Positions 1 through 9,227 of a stretch of DNA of 64,000 nucleotides are shown here, piece by piece. The first letter of the stretch is position 1. Each line of letters begins with the position of its first letter. The stretch spans positions 1 to 64,000 of the forward strand of contig CAZTTD010000002.1 of the NCBI GenBank assembly GCA_964616925.1, in the 5' to 3' direction. The notes beneath the pieces were generated by a model that saw nothing but the letters and a program-made list of their open reading frames with translations, did not search any database and had not been told where the DNA came from. Source of the DNA: Scrofimicrobium sp964616925 (GTDB lineage: Bacteria; Actinomycetota; Actinomycetes; Actinomycetales; Actinomycetaceae). A program made the position numbers and the translations under genes.

Positions 1-37
1 GCCTAAAACGGCTACGGCCTGCTGACGGCTCCCGTCC

Positions 38-1162
38 CTAGTCCTCCACGTCAGCGGTCTGTGCTGGGCCGCCGGTCTTGGGCTTCGTGTTGGGTCCGCC
101 CTGAATGAAGGTCTCAACCTTTTCACGAGCGTTCTTGTCCACCATCTGCACGGGCGGGGACTTCATGAAGTAGGCCGAGGGCGCCCACAGCGGCCCACCT
201 ATTCCACGATCCAGAGCAATCTTCGCCGCCCGGATCGCGTCAATAACGATGCCGGCGGAGTTCGGGGAGTCCCAAACTTCCAGCTTGTATTCCATCTGGA
301 TCGGCACATCGCCAAATGTGGTTCCCTCAATGCGCACAAACGCGAACTTCCGGTCGTCCAACCACGGCACGTAGTCGGAGGGCCCGACGTGAACGTCACG
401 CTCTTCGTGTTCCGACTTCATGTTGGAGGTGACGGCTTGGGTCTTGGAGATCTTCTTGGACTCAAGGCGTGAGCGCTGCAGCATGTTCTTAAAGTCCATG
501 TTGCCACCCACGTTGAGCTGGTAGGTGCGGTCAATCTTGATACCGCGCTCTTCCATTAGGCGAACAATGTCGCGGTGGGAGATGGTCGCGCCGAACTGGC
601 TCTTGATGTCGTCGCCAACGATGGGGACCCCGGCGTCCTCGAACTTCTTCGCCCAAACCGGGTCGGACGCGATGAACACGGGCAGGCAGTTCACAAACGC
701 GCAACCCGCATCAATGGCACACTGCGCGTAGAACCGGTCGGCCTCTTCGGAACCGACGGGAAGGTAGGAAACGAGGACGTCCACCTTCTGGTCCTTCAGA
801 ATCTGCACGACATCAGCGGCTTCAAGTGTGGATTCCTCAACCGAATCCGCGTAGTACTCACCCAGACCATCCAGTGTTGGACCGCGCTGGACCTCAACGC
901 CAAGGTTTGGAACTTCAGCGAACTCAACGGTGCAGTTGGGCTCAGCGTAGATAGCTTCTGAGACGTCCTTGCCCACCTTCGCGGCATCCACGTCAAACGC
1001 GGCCACGATCTTCACGCTGTCCACGTCGTAGTCACCGAACTGCACGTGCATGATGCCCGGGATCTTGTCGCCATCCTGCGCGTCTTTGTAGTACGTGAGG
1101 CCTTGAACTAGGGATGAGGCGCAGTTTCCTACACCTACGATTGCTGTGCGAATCTCGCTCAT
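38..1162 (-). CDS. ino1: Inositol-3-phosphate synthase (myo-inositol-1-phosphate synthase)
   Basis: Converts glucose 6-phosphate to inositol 3-phosphate with bound NAD, the first step towards phosphatidylinositol and mycothiol in actinobacteria. The 374-residue protein opens with a Rossmann fold (GVGNCASSL near residue 10) and carries the family core VGDDIKSQFGAT near 185 and LNVGGNMDF near 218, as in the short actinobacterial form. The ATG at 1162 is preceded by AAGGAA. It lies 56 bp downstream of a PadR-type regulator on the same strand, the order also known for Rv0047c-Rv0046c of Mycobacterium tuberculosis, so co-transcription and PadR control are likely. The octamer CGAGGGCG lies inside it near 175. 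Confidence 0.96.
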   Translation of the reverse strand: MSEIRTAIVGVGNCASSLVQGLTYYKDAQDGDKIPGIMHVQFGDYDVDSVKIVAAFDVDAAKVGKDVSEAIYAEPNCTVEFAEVPNLGVEVQRGPTLDGLGEYYADSVEESTLEAADVVQILKDQKVDVLVSYLPVGSEEADRFYAQCAIDAGCAFVNCLPVFIASDPVWAKKFEDAGVPIVGDDIKSQFGATISHRDIVRLMEERGIKIDRTYQLNVGGNMDFKNMLQRSRLESKKISKTQAVTSNMKSEHEERDVHVGPSDYVPWLDDRKFAFVRIEGTTFGDVPIQMEYKLEVWDSPNSAGIVIDAIRAAKIALDRGIGGPLWAPSAYFMKSPPVQMVDKNAREKVETFIQGGPNTKPKTGGPAQTADVED

Positions 1163-1218
1163 TCGGCTTCCTTTGTGTCTTGAACGTGACGTCTTCTATC
1201 GGGGTTTGCGTAACGTCT

Positions 1219-1800
1219 CTATACGGATTCTCTTGTCGGTCCGGACGCTTTTTCCGGATAGGGTTTGTCGGATTGGATTAACTGATCAATCCATTCCAGT
1301 TCGCTTTGAGCCTGCTGACTGTCCAGCTCCGCCTTTGAGCGGATCCAGAAATCATTGGATTCTTTTCCTTCGCGTCCTGCTTCCGCGCGGGCCAAGACCT
1401 GCTCCCGGCGTTCCATTAGTAGCGCCAGACGCGTCGCCGGAGTCGCTTTCGACATCAAGCCCATAGTTAGCGGCAAAGAGTCATCATCCACGGCGGCGGT
1501 TGCAAGTGAAGAAACCAAAAACTCCGAACCCACTGGCGTTATTTGGTAAGTCACCTGTTTACGGGTGCTTTTCGGCGCATCCTTCTTATCGGGGCGGCGC
1601 GGCCCGTCGGAACCATCGGAGATCACGCGGATCAATCCACGCTCCTCCAGCCGGTGTAGCGCAGGATAGAGGGAACCAAAAGACAGTCGGCGCAGGGGGC
1701 CCAGGTTTCGCGAGAGCAACTTGCGCAACTCATACCCGTGCAGCGGATGCTGAAGTTCGCCAAGAATGGCAAGTTCCAGCATGCTGGAGCGAACGCCCAC
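1219..1800 (-). CDS. PadR-family transcriptional regulator
   Basis: A 193-residue PadR protein. The N-terminal winged helix has the family signature LELAILGEL, HGYELRKLL and FGSLYPALHRLEERGLI (residues 8-60), followed by a longer C-terminal helical region for dimerisation, as in mycobacterial Rv0047c. The GTG at 1800 has GAGGG, part of a CGAGGGCG octamer, a few bases upstream; an ATG at 1782 (MLELAIL) is the alternative start. It sits directly upstream of ino1 and probably controls it or itself. The ligand cannot be read from sequence. Confidence 0.9.
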   Translation of the reverse strand: MGVRSSMLELAILGELQHPLHGYELRKLLSRNLGPLRRLSFGSLYPALHRLEERGLIRVISDGSDGPRRPDKKDAPKSTRKQVTYQITPVGSEFLVSSLATAAVDDDSLPLTMGLMSKATPATRLALLMERREQVLARAEAGREGKESNDFWIRSKAELDSQQAQSELEWIDQLIQSDKPYPEKASGPTRESV

Positions 1801-1865
1801 CGCGCCCTCGTCTCTTGAGACAACAACTAACGAGGTTCACAGTAGCAAAAATGTATCGTCGCGAC

Positions 1866-1880
1866 ATATCACGCCGATAT
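1866..1880. promoter_or_regulatory. Possible operator upstream of padR-ino1
   Basis: A perfect inverted repeat ATATC-ACGCC-GATAT lies 66 bp upstream of the padR start. PadR proteins bind short AT-rich dyads near their own promoters, so this is a candidate autoregulatory site. The assignment is inferred from position and symmetry only. Confidence 0.3.
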
Positions 1881-1903
1881 TAGGCGCATCACAAGGGCGT
1901 TGT

Positions 1904-1984
1904 GGGGCGAGGGCGGCGGCGACGCGGGGCGAGGGCGGCGGCGACGCGGGGCGAGGGCGGCGGCGACGCGGGGCGAGGGCGGAC
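1904..1984. repeat. 22-bp tandem repeat built on CGAGGGCG
   Basis: Three full copies and one partial copy of a 22-bp G+C-rich unit, each starting GGGGCGAGGGCGG, lie between padR and the SprT-like gene. Each copy carries the dispersed octamer CGAGGGCG. The spacer 1801-2038 holds no gene I can support. Confidence 0.9.
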
Positions 1985-2038
1985 GGGCCGGGCAAGCTCC
2001 GTGAACGTCTAGCGTTTGGATTCGAGGACGATCCGCAC

Positions 2039-2557
2039 CTACTTCCGCGAGCGCCCCCGTCTGATCCGCGCCAATTCCTTCGCGTAGCTGCCCGTCGGCG
2101 CCGTTGGGTGGCCATTTCGGCTCCAGTCAAGCACTAGGTCTTCCCGGAATGACCGCGAGCATTTCCCACACGACACCACCCTTCTTGGCATCGAATGCAG
2201 CCGCTTCACAAGCCCGCACTGTCGACATGTGCCAACCCACGGCTGAGGTGGGGTAGGTAGCGTTGCGGGTAGCAAGGCCCGCGGTGTGGCGCCCAGCGAC
2301 CGCGCAACCTTTTTCCAGTACGCATCATGGTTGTGCGCCGGTCCCGCAAGGGCGTGCGCGACCTCGTGTAGCACCACGTCTTTCATGGTCGAGGGCGGGT
2401 AGATCTCAGCCAACGTCCTCGAAAACGTGATCTTCTTGGCCCCGTGTACGCACTGGCCGGCGCGCCTTTTCGCGCGGTCCCAGCCGACGCTCCAGTCTGT
2501 TAGGCCGTGCTTGTCCAGCGATTCGCGGGCAAACCCAAGCACATCAAAGTTTTCCAT
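2039..2557 (-). CDS. SprT-like zinc metalloprotease family protein
   Basis: About 172 residues with the zinc-binding HExxH motif (HEVAHA, near residue 65) in a SprT-like fold, and a C-terminal zinc ribbon with two Cys-x2-Cys pairs (CRQC and CGKC). SPRTN relatives cut DNA-protein crosslinks; the bacterial substrate is unknown. The ATG at 2557 overlaps the hrpA stop as TGATG, so translation is coupled; a GTG one codon upstream is possible. It is the last gene of the hydrolase-hrpA-sprT operon. Confidence 0.85.
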   Translation of the reverse strand: MENFDVLGFARESLDKHGLTDWSVGWDRAKRRAGQCVHGAKKITFSRTLAEIYPPSTMKDVVLHEVAHALAGPAHNHDAYWKKVARSLGATPRALLPATLPTPPQPWVGTCRQCGLVKRLHSMPRRVVSCGKCSRSFREDLVLDWSRNGHPTAPTGSYAKELARIRRGRSRK

Positions 2558-5500
2558 CACGCACTCTCCAACGTTTCCAGCCGTCGCAGCAGCCTGGGCG
2601 CCGAAACGCGTCCCGACGTGCCAAGATCCTGGGCGAACAAAGAGACACGCAGCTCCTCCGCCGCAGACATAATCCCCTCCAGTTCGAGGGCGTGCGCGGC
2701 CGAGTAAGGCCGGGCTTCCAGACGCGCCTGCGCCTCAGCGAGGGCGGCTTCAACCTCCCGAATCGTCTTCTCATTTGCCAGGTCGCGCGACAACTCCTTG
2801 GCGCCACGCGCCCCCCTCTCCACGCGACGGGCGTCCGCAAGCAGATAACGACTCACGTGTGGTGCAATGAGCAGGGAGTTTCTGCCCAGATAACCGTCCT
2901 GGAAAATTGACTTCGCGTGGTTGCGGGCCGCGCGGGTGACGCGCTTGTACGTGTCCTGAGGGTGGTTCGCCAAAGCCTCTTCCAACCGTGCGTAGGCCTG
3001 AACTTCGGTGGTTACGCGGGTGAGGACCTGATAGACCTCGTCCTCGAACAAATCACGTAAACTGTCCCTCAACTGCACGTATGATTCTTGGTCGCGTACC
3101 GTGTGGGGCGTAACGTCCTTGCGGCGCAGCAGTTGCCGAAGCGCGGCGACCTGCGCGTCCGCCACCAGCGAGGGCGTGTCCGGATACGGCGAGCCCGCCA
3201 GCAGCAGCGCCTGATTCCCACTCCACCGGCTGGTGATCCGCCCGGTCTCCAACGCAAGATCAGCTAGCAGGAGCGCCGCAAGACCGTCCGCGAACTTGGC
3301 GTTCGCCTCATCCCGCGTGGGGAGGATTTGGACAGAAACGGTCGCGTTGGGGGCAACTTTTTGCGTGACGAGGGCGGGGTATCCGCGCACCCGCAACCCG
3401 CGCGCATCGGTGGCCTCCACGACTTGGGGAAGGCCCTCTTGCGGGAGTTGGTCCAGTTTCGAGGTGACTAGGCCCGCACCAAGTTCCGGCGGTGTCGTCC
3501 TCGCAGAGACGCCCCCCGCCGTGCCCCCAGCGCCGCTTCTCGCCGTGCCCGTGCCGGGGCCTCCAGGAGGGCCGTCAGCAAGTCCCGCATCGCGTCCGCC
3601 GGCAGGTCCTGCACCACGTCCGCCGGCAGGGCCCGCCGCTCCCTTGGCGCGAGCCGCCTCCAGGGCTTCCTTCACGCTTGACTGGAGCGCCCGCGTCGAT
3701 TGCCCGCGGAACCGTTTCTGCAGGCGAATCAGGGAGTCGTCCGCCCCCAAAATCGCACCATTGTCGTCCACCACCCGGAAACCCATCTTGAGGTGCGCGG
3801 GAAGGCTGGCATGCGCCGCCGCAAGGTCGGAGGGGGCCAGGTCGATGCCCGTCCGCCCTCGGACCGCGCGTGCGAACTCTTCATCAAACGTCCGTGCTCG
3901 TATGCGCTTGCGGGACGCGGCCCGCGGGCTGTCTTTGGGGGGCGAGGGCGGTGTTGTCGAGGGTGGCGGGCCCGCGGGTGGCACCGGTGTCGAGCGTGGC
4001 GGGCCCGCAGATGGCGCCGGCGTTGAGGACGATCGGGCCGAGGCCGCCGGCGTGGTCGAGGCCGGCCTGTTCGAGGACATCCGCATAGACCCGCTTTGCG
4101 CCCCCCAACTCTGCAGTCGCGCTAGCGACGCCTCCAGAGAGTACGGGTTCGACGTGTCACCGTCAGCGCCCGAGCCGCTGCCTCCGCCGTCGGTTTTGCC
4201 GCCCCCGACAGCACCGCCGTCGACAACAGCGCCCTCGCCCCGACCCCCTTGTCCGTCCGTCCCGCTGTCTCTGCCGGTCCCACTGTGTCCGGCAGGTTCG
4301 TCTACCAGACGCTCCCGCTCTAAGGTGGCCGCGATTTCCTTTCCCGTCTGCGTCGCGGGCGCCAAGAACCGCCGCTTGGCTTTAGGAAGCCCGCGGATCA
4401 TGGCGACGCACAGGTCTTCCAGCAGCCCCGGCACAAGCCAGTCGAAACCCGTGTCCTGGACGCGCCCAAGGGAGGATAGGGGGATCGTGATGCTCACACC
4501 GTCCTCGTTCGCACCCGGATCAAACGCGTAGGAGACCGCCAGCTTCAGGTCGCCCTGCTCCCACGTCTGCGGGAAGGCCGACGGGTCCGCCAGGGACGCG
4601 GCCGGCAACAGGTCCTCAAGATGGTAATCCAGCAGGTGCGGCGCCTCCGTCACCTTACCCTTCCACCACTTCCCGAACGAGGCCGCCGATGTAATATACG
4701 CGGGCACCCGCGCGTCGAAGAACCGATAACGCACCGCCTCATCCGGCACGAGGGCGGGGTCACGCATCCTCTCCGACAGGCGCTCCGCCTCCGCCATGAC
4801 ATCCCGGTTGCGCTTCATAAACGCTAGGTGGTTGTCACGCCAAGCACCCTCCACAAGGGCGTGGGTGATGAACATTTCGCGGGCCAGGGCGGATGCGGTG
4901 AGGTTCGCACCGAGCTGAGTGTTCAGGCCGGTTCTGCGCGCGGTGTCCAGTTCGTCGACCAGCTGGCTGCTCAACTGGTTTTCCATCTGCGCGGTTGCGC
5001 CCGCGACAGACCCCAACCCCGAACGGGACCAATCTTTCCCAAGGATCGTCTCCTTGAGCGAGGCCAACGGCACCTGGCGGTCGGCGACCAGGGTTAGGCC
5101 GTAGAGCATCACGCGCTCGTTCACCACGGCGCTGCCCTTCGCCCTAGACCAGGTTGGTTCGGAATACGACTTCTTCACCAGGTTCTGGGCGTACTTCTCT
5201 ATCCACTCCGGCTTCACACCCGCAACGGTGCGGGCAAACAGGCGGGAGGTCTCCACCAGCTCCGCCGCCATCACCCAATCCGGACGTCTGCGCTTCAGGG
5301 TGGAACCAGGCCAGATCGTGAACCGGGAGCCGCGCGTGCCGGCGTACTCCTTCTTAGGCTCATCCCAGGAACCAACGTTGGAAAGGAGGCCGGAAAGGAT
5401 GGAACGGTGAATCTCCTGTGCATCCACTGCCTTGGCGCTGCGACCGTAGTCCAACACGGCGCTTATTACAGGGTTCTGTTCTTCCCGGTGTGCGTCAATG

Positions 5501-7545
5501 AAAGAGCGGCTAGGCACACCCAGGCTGTCGACGTGGATCCCCACCTGGCGGCACATCTGGCGCAATTGCCCCACGATGTCGCGCCACTCCCGGTAGCGCA
5601 GGTAGTGGAAGTACTCTTTGCGGCACATGCGACGAAAGGCGCTTCCCGACAGGTCGCGGGCTTGGACGTTTAGGTAGCGCCACATGTTCAGGTAGGTGAT
5701 GAAGTCGGAGGACGGGTCAGCAAACCGGCGGTGGGCCTGATCGGCTTGCTCCTGGAAGTCCACGGGGCGCTCCCGCGGATCCTGAATGGAAAGCGCAGCG
5801 ACGATTACCAGAACCTCAGAGGCGCAGCCGTTGTTCGAAGCCTCAATCAACATGCGCCCAAGGCGGGGGTCTATGGGCAACTGCGCCAGCCGGCGACCCA
5901 GCGCGGTTATGGCACCTGCCGGGCTTAAGGCCCCGATCTCCACCAGAAGCTGCACCCCATCGCGAACCGCCCGCGGATTCGGTGGGTCGAGGAACGGGAA
6001 GTCCTTCACCTCACCCAAGCCCAGGGACGCCATCTGCAGGATGACCGCGGCCAGGGAGGTGCGCAGGATCTCGGGTTCCGTGAACTCATCGCGAGCGTTG
6101 AAGTCCCGCTCCGAGTAAAGGCGGATTGCTATGCCGTCACTGGTACGCCCCGCGCGACCCGAGCGCTGCGCAGCTGAGGCCCGCGACACCGGCTCAATGG
6201 GGAGCCGCTGCACCTTGGTCTTATTGGAGAACCTACTGATGCGCGCCAGCCCCGCGTCGATTACGTACCGGATTCCGGGAACCGTGAGGGACGTTTCCGC
6301 GATGTTTGTGGACAGGATGATGCGCTGCAGTGAGTGGGGAGCGTAGATGCGGTGCTGTTCCGCAGCACTTAACCGCGCGAAGAGCGGCACTATCTCCACC
6401 CCGTTTGGGCCGTGCGGGTCGCGGGGGTCACGGACATAACGGCTGCCCAAATGCTCTTTGAGTGCGGCGGTGGCGTCAAGGATGTCGCGCTCACCAGGCA
6501 GGAAGACCAAGATGTCCCCGCGGTCCTCCGTCAACAGTTCATCAACCGCGTGGAGGAGACCGGTTTCAAGGTCTAAGTCCTCCCCCAAGCCATAGCCGAG
6601 GGTCTCAAAAGTATCGAGCGCATCAGCCTGAGCCGCTTCCCCTGCCCCCCGGGCACTGCCTGCCGGACCGGTCTCCGTAGGCGCCACATCTGCCGAAAGT
6701 GGGCGATACCGGATTTCCACAGGGTAGGCACGTCCCGAAACTTCTATCACTGGGACCGGCTTGCCACTGTGCTTCTCAAAGTGTTCCGCAAAGCGCTGGG
6801 AATCGATGGTGGCGGAGGTGATTATCACCTTCAGATCCGGCCGTTTTGGCAGCAGCCGGCTCAGGTATCCCAGAATGAAGTCAATGTTTAGGCTGCGTTC
6901 GTGTGCCTCATCCACGATGATTGTGTCGTAGCGCGAAAGGAGCGGGTCAACGCTCATTTCAGCCAGCAGGATGCCGTCGGTCATCAACTTAACAAGAGTG
7001 GTCGGCCCCACCTCATCCGTGAAGCGGACCTGGTAGCCGATGATGTCACCCACTTCTTTGCTGACCTTCTGGCCCAACTCATCCGCAATCCGCTCCGCAA
7101 CCGCGCGCGCCGCCAGACGCCGCGGCTGGGTGTGTCCGATCATCGCGGAGATCCCACGCCCCAACTCCAGACAAATCTTGGGCAACTGGGTCGTCTTCCC
7201 CGACCCCGTCTCTCCCGCGACAATTACGACCTGGTTTTCCCGGATGGCGGCGGCAATGTCCCCTCTGCGAGCACTCACCGGCAAATCCGGATACGTCATG
7301 ACCGGCAACGCTGCGGCCCGCGCTGCTAGTTGGGATGGGCTGAACGTGTAGTCCCGCGGGGTTTCGGGGCGAGGGCGACGAGGCCTGCGGGAGCGCCGGG
7401 TTTGGCGTGACTGCCCGCTTTGGCGAGGCTGCCCGGTCTGGCGTGACCGTCCGGCTTGGCCTGATCCCGTTTGGCGGGCCGCCTCCCCGCGCCCTTCGTC
7501 GGACCCCTTCCGCCCTCGCCCCGCCCCGGAGGACGGCCTGCTCAT
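2557..7545 (-). CDS. hrpA: ATP-dependent RNA helicase HrpA (DEAH box)
   Basis: A very long HrpA-type helicase (1662 residues from the start chosen). It has Walker A GETGSGKTT near residue 111, DEAH near 212, SAT near 244 and QRSGRAGR near 470, then the HA2/OB region and a DUF3418-like C-terminal half. Family members are usually about 1300 residues. The extra length is an Arg/Gln-rich N-terminus and a Pro/Ala/Gly-rich insert around residues 1110-1250, encoded by very G+C-rich low-complexity DNA. The ATG at 7545 forms an ATGA overlap with the upstream hydrolase stop. HrpA acts in RNA processing and rescue of collided ribosomes. Confidence 0.93.
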   Translation of the reverse strand: MSRPSSGAGRGRKGSDEGRGEAARQTGSGQAGRSRQTGQPRQSGQSRQTRRSRRPRRPRPETPRDYTFSPSQLAARAAALPVMTYPDLPVSARRGDIAAAIRENQVVIVAGETGSGKTTQLPKICLELGRGISAMIGHTQPRRLAARAVAERIADELGQKVSKEVGDIIGYQVRFTDEVGPTTLVKLMTDGILLAEMSVDPLLSRYDTIIVDEAHERSLNIDFILGYLSRLLPKRPDLKVIITSATIDSQRFAEHFEKHSGKPVPVIEVSGRAYPVEIRYRPLSADVAPTETGPAGSARGAGEAAQADALDTFETLGYGLGEDLDLETGLLHAVDELLTEDRGDILVFLPGERDILDATAALKEHLGSRYVRDPRDPHGPNGVEIVPLFARLSAAEQHRIYAPHSLQRIILSTNIAETSLTVPGIRYVIDAGLARISRFSNKTKVQRLPIEPVSRASAAQRSGRAGRTSDGIAIRLYSERDFNARDEFTEPEILRTSLAAVILQMASLGLGEVKDFPFLDPPNPRAVRDGVQLLVEIGALSPAGAITALGRRLAQLPIDPRLGRMLIEASNNGCASEVLVIVAALSIQDPRERPVDFQEQADQAHRRFADPSSDFITYLNMWRYLNVQARDLSGSAFRRMCRKEYFHYLRYREWRDIVGQLRQMCRQVGIHVDSLGVPSRSFIDAHREEQNPVISAVLDYGRSAKAVDAQEIHRSILSGLLSNVGSWDEPKKEYAGTRGSRFTIWPGSTLKRRRPDWVMAAELVETSRLFARTVAGVKPEWIEKYAQNLVKKSYSEPTWSRAKGSAVVNERVMLYGLTLVADRQVPLASLKETILGKDWSRSGLGSVAGATAQMENQLSSQLVDELDTARRTGLNTQLGANLTASALAREMFITHALVEGAWRDNHLAFMKRNRDVMAEAERLSERMRDPALVPDEAVRYRFFDARVPAYITSAASFGKWWKGKVTEAPHLLDYHLEDLLPAASLADPSAFPQTWEQGDLKLAVSYAFDPGANEDGVSITIPLSSLGRVQDTGFDWLVPGLLEDLCVAMIRGLPKAKRRFLAPATQTGKEIAATLERERLVDEPAGHSGTGRDSGTDGQGGRGEGAVVDGGAVGGGKTDGGGSGSGADGDTSNPYSLEASLARLQSWGAQSGSMRMSSNRPASTTPAASARSSSTPAPSAGPPRSTPVPPAGPPPSTTPPSPPKDSPRAASRKRIRARTFDEEFARAVRGRTGIDLAPSDLAAAHASLPAHLKMGFRVVDDNGAILGADDSLIRLQKRFRGQSTRALQSSVKEALEAARAKGAAGPAGGRGAGPAGGRDAGLADGPPGGPGTGTARSGAGGTAGGVSARTTPPELGAGLVTSKLDQLPQEGLPQVVEATDARGLRVRGYPALVTQKVAPNATVSVQILPTRDEANAKFADGLAALLLADLALETGRITSRWSGNQALLLAGSPYPDTPSLVADAQVAALRQLLRRKDVTPHTVRDQESYVQLRDSLRDLFEDEVYQVLTRVTTEVQAYARLEEALANHPQDTYKRVTRAARNHAKSIFQDGYLGRNSLLIAPHVSRYLLADARRVERGARGAKELSRDLANEKTIREVEAALAEAQARLEARPYSAAHALELEGIMSAAEELRVSLFAQDLGTSGRVSAPRLLRRLETLESA

Positions 7546-8354
7546 TGCGTGCGCGTCCTCACCGGCACCTGCCGCTCCGCCCACGTCTTCGCAATTGCCC
7601 ATAGCGCCGAGAGGTCGTGTTCACTACTGAAATCCCCCTCCTGCACCACGTCCAGACGCGACCCCTGCTGGAGCAACGGGAAGGCTTCCATCCCGCCGTC
7701 ATCCATCCCGCGTGCGACGTCTGCCCGGTCGTATACGAGGGCGATCGGCTTAGTGACGTCCGCCAGCAGCGACTCCGGCGTATTCAAGGAAAGGTCGATC
7801 AGGGTTTGGGGAGTCACGTGGAGGTAGGAGCGTCCACTTGGCATGTCCTCAAGAATGAGCGTTTCCTGACGCTTCTCCAGATCCTCCAACTGCTCCGGGG
7901 AAAAGATGGCTTCCCAGTCAAAGTCCAAGGGCCCCATCACGGGACTGGACAGCAGCATGGTCTGAACGGCCCTTGGCGCTGCACGCAATGCAGATATAGA
8001 ACCGGAGGAATGGGCATGCAGTATCTGCCGCCTGAACCCCTGGTCTTCAAGCCAACCGGAGACTGCCCGGAGATCCTCCACACGCGCCTCCGACGTGATG
8101 GGGTCATCATCGGAACTTCCGTGTCCGGAGTAGTCAAATATTAAGGTGGCGTAGCCAAGCGAGCGGTATTTTGCAGCCAGAAGCGGGAAATGCGGGCTGG
8201 ACATCCGGTCACAGAGGAAGGCATGAGAGAACAGCACGGCCGCATCCGTAGAGTCAACCGGGTTCACGAAAGTTCCCCTTAGCGTCAAGCCGCGAGGGGT
8301 GTTGATCTCAACCTCTGCCACACAACCAACGTACCTAACCCCTCCGACAAACAC
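7542..8354 (-). CDS. Alpha/beta-hydrolase (serine hydrolase)
   Basis: A 270-residue cytoplasmic alpha/beta-hydrolase with oxyanion-side motif SHAFLCDR, strand FDYSGHGSSDD, nucleophile elbow HAHSSGS (Ser near residue 117), a late Asp (YDRAD) and His in SSEHDL. It resembles the BAAT/YqiA-type small hydrolases; the substrate is unknown. The GTG at 8354 has little ribosome-binding support. A GTG at 8321 (VAEVEINTPRG) matches the usual family start better but its GGAGGGG lies 16 bases away. It overlaps hrpA by four bases as first gene of that operon. Confidence 0.8.
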   Translation of the reverse strand: MFVGGVRYVGCVAEVEINTPRGLTLRGTFVNPVDSTDAAVLFSHAFLCDRMSSPHFPLLAAKYRSLGYATLIFDYSGHGSSDDDPITSEARVEDLRAVSGWLEDQGFRRQILHAHSSGSISALRAAPRAVQTMLLSSPVMGPLDFDWEAIFSPEQLEDLEKRQETLILEDMPSGRSYLHVTPQTLIDLSLNTPESLLADVTKPIALVYDRADVARGMDDGGMEAFPLLQQGSRLDVVQEGDFSSEHDLSALWAIAKTWAERQVPVRTRTQ

Positions 8355-8421
8355 ACCGCCGACTCATGGCAACGCCCAAGATTTTGTCGTCAGCGAAACA
8401 ATACTGGCCTAGTGTGTACCA

Positions 8422-8847
8422 ATGGAGACAAACGAGACGGGAAACCAAGACTCATTCGTGAACAGCCCGGATGCCGACAAAGTGACCGAATTCTGGTCCT
8501 TTGCAAGGGACAAGGTTGGCTGGGCAACGTTGGAGGGCATATTTGGGCAGCAGCAGGCGTCGTCGGTGGAGCCGCCGTGGATGCACCTGGGGGACACGAT
8601 CGGGGAGTCGGACGCGAAGTTAGAGGAGTTACTCGCAAAAGGGACCCTGGTGTTGGCAAGCCCGCTGGATGTCTACCCTGAGGACGGAGACCTGCCGCGG
8701 CGTGGGGACCTGGCGGTGGTCTGCACGGGACACGGGCGCCCAACCGCCCTGGTCGCCACCTTGGACGTGCGCGTCTCTCAAGGTAAGGATGGCGCCGGTA
8801 GGATTGTGGAAGAGAAACTGCGCTGCCTGTATCCGTCAGTGAGCTGA
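8422..8847 (+). CDS. ASCH-domain protein, possibly C-terminally shortened
   Basis: 141 residues resembling the ASCH fold (RNA-binding, PUA-like). The N-terminal FWSFARDKVGW and the core GDLAVVCTGHGRPTALVATLDVRV (residues 90-115) fit. The usual C-terminal part ending in an EGEGD-W region is missing; the protein stops about 20 residues after the core strand and no other frame restores it. It may be a short variant or a decayed gene. It is divergent from the hydrolase operon, with the shared promoter space at 8355-8421. Confidence 0.65.
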   Translation: METNETGNQDSFVNSPDADKVTEFWSFARDKVGWATLEGIFGQQQASSVEPPWMHLGDTIGESDAKLEELLAKGTLVLASPLDVYPEDGDLPRRGDLAVVCTGHGRPTALVATLDVRVSQGKDGAGRIVEEKLRCLYPSVS

Positions 8848-8880
8848 CACCGACAGCGCCGAAAAGGAGTGGGCAGACCA

Positions 8881-9177
8881 ATGCGAACCAGGTTGACTTT
8901 AGGGGCGGGATTAGTGGTCGGCTTCCTGCTGGGTTCCAAGGCCGGTCCGAAGCCGTATGAGACGTTCCGCGCAGGAATGCGGTGGCTACGCGGCACACGC
9001 GTCGTGTCTGCTCCGATTGAGGCGACGGCGTATAACGTATCGGAGCTCGTCCGTTCTCAGGGAGAGAAGATGACGGATCGTGCGGCCAGCACCGTCTACC
9101 AGAAAATCGCGGGCGCCGGAAAGGGCCCCCTGGTCGTTGAGGCACGCGTAACCACGGTGGAAGAGGTTCAGGAGTAA
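8881..9177 (+). CDS. YtxH-like small membrane-anchored protein
   Basis: 98 residues from the ATG at 8881. The single N-terminal membrane segment ends in GFLLGSKAGPKPYETF, the Gly-rich turn typical of actinobacterial YtxH-like proteins, followed by an amphipathic helical region. AAGGAG lies 13 bases upstream. No catalytic motif is visible and the function is unknown. It precedes the UPF0126 gene by 50 bp on the same strand. Confidence 0.7.
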   Translation: MRTRLTLGAGLVVGFLLGSKAGPKPYETFRAGMRWLRGTRVVSAPIEATAYNVSELVRSQGEKMTDRAASTVYQKIAGAGKGPLVVEARVTTVEEVQE

Positions 9178-9227
9178 CGTCTGTTCGTTGACGCTCGTTG
9201 ACCGACGTCTGAGACAAAGGTTTGCGG

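Noticed and set aside
3233..4531. 432-codon plus-strand ORF
   Set aside because: It is antisense to the conserved hrpA coding sequence in a G+C-rich low-complexity area where stop codons are rare; no domain is recognisable.
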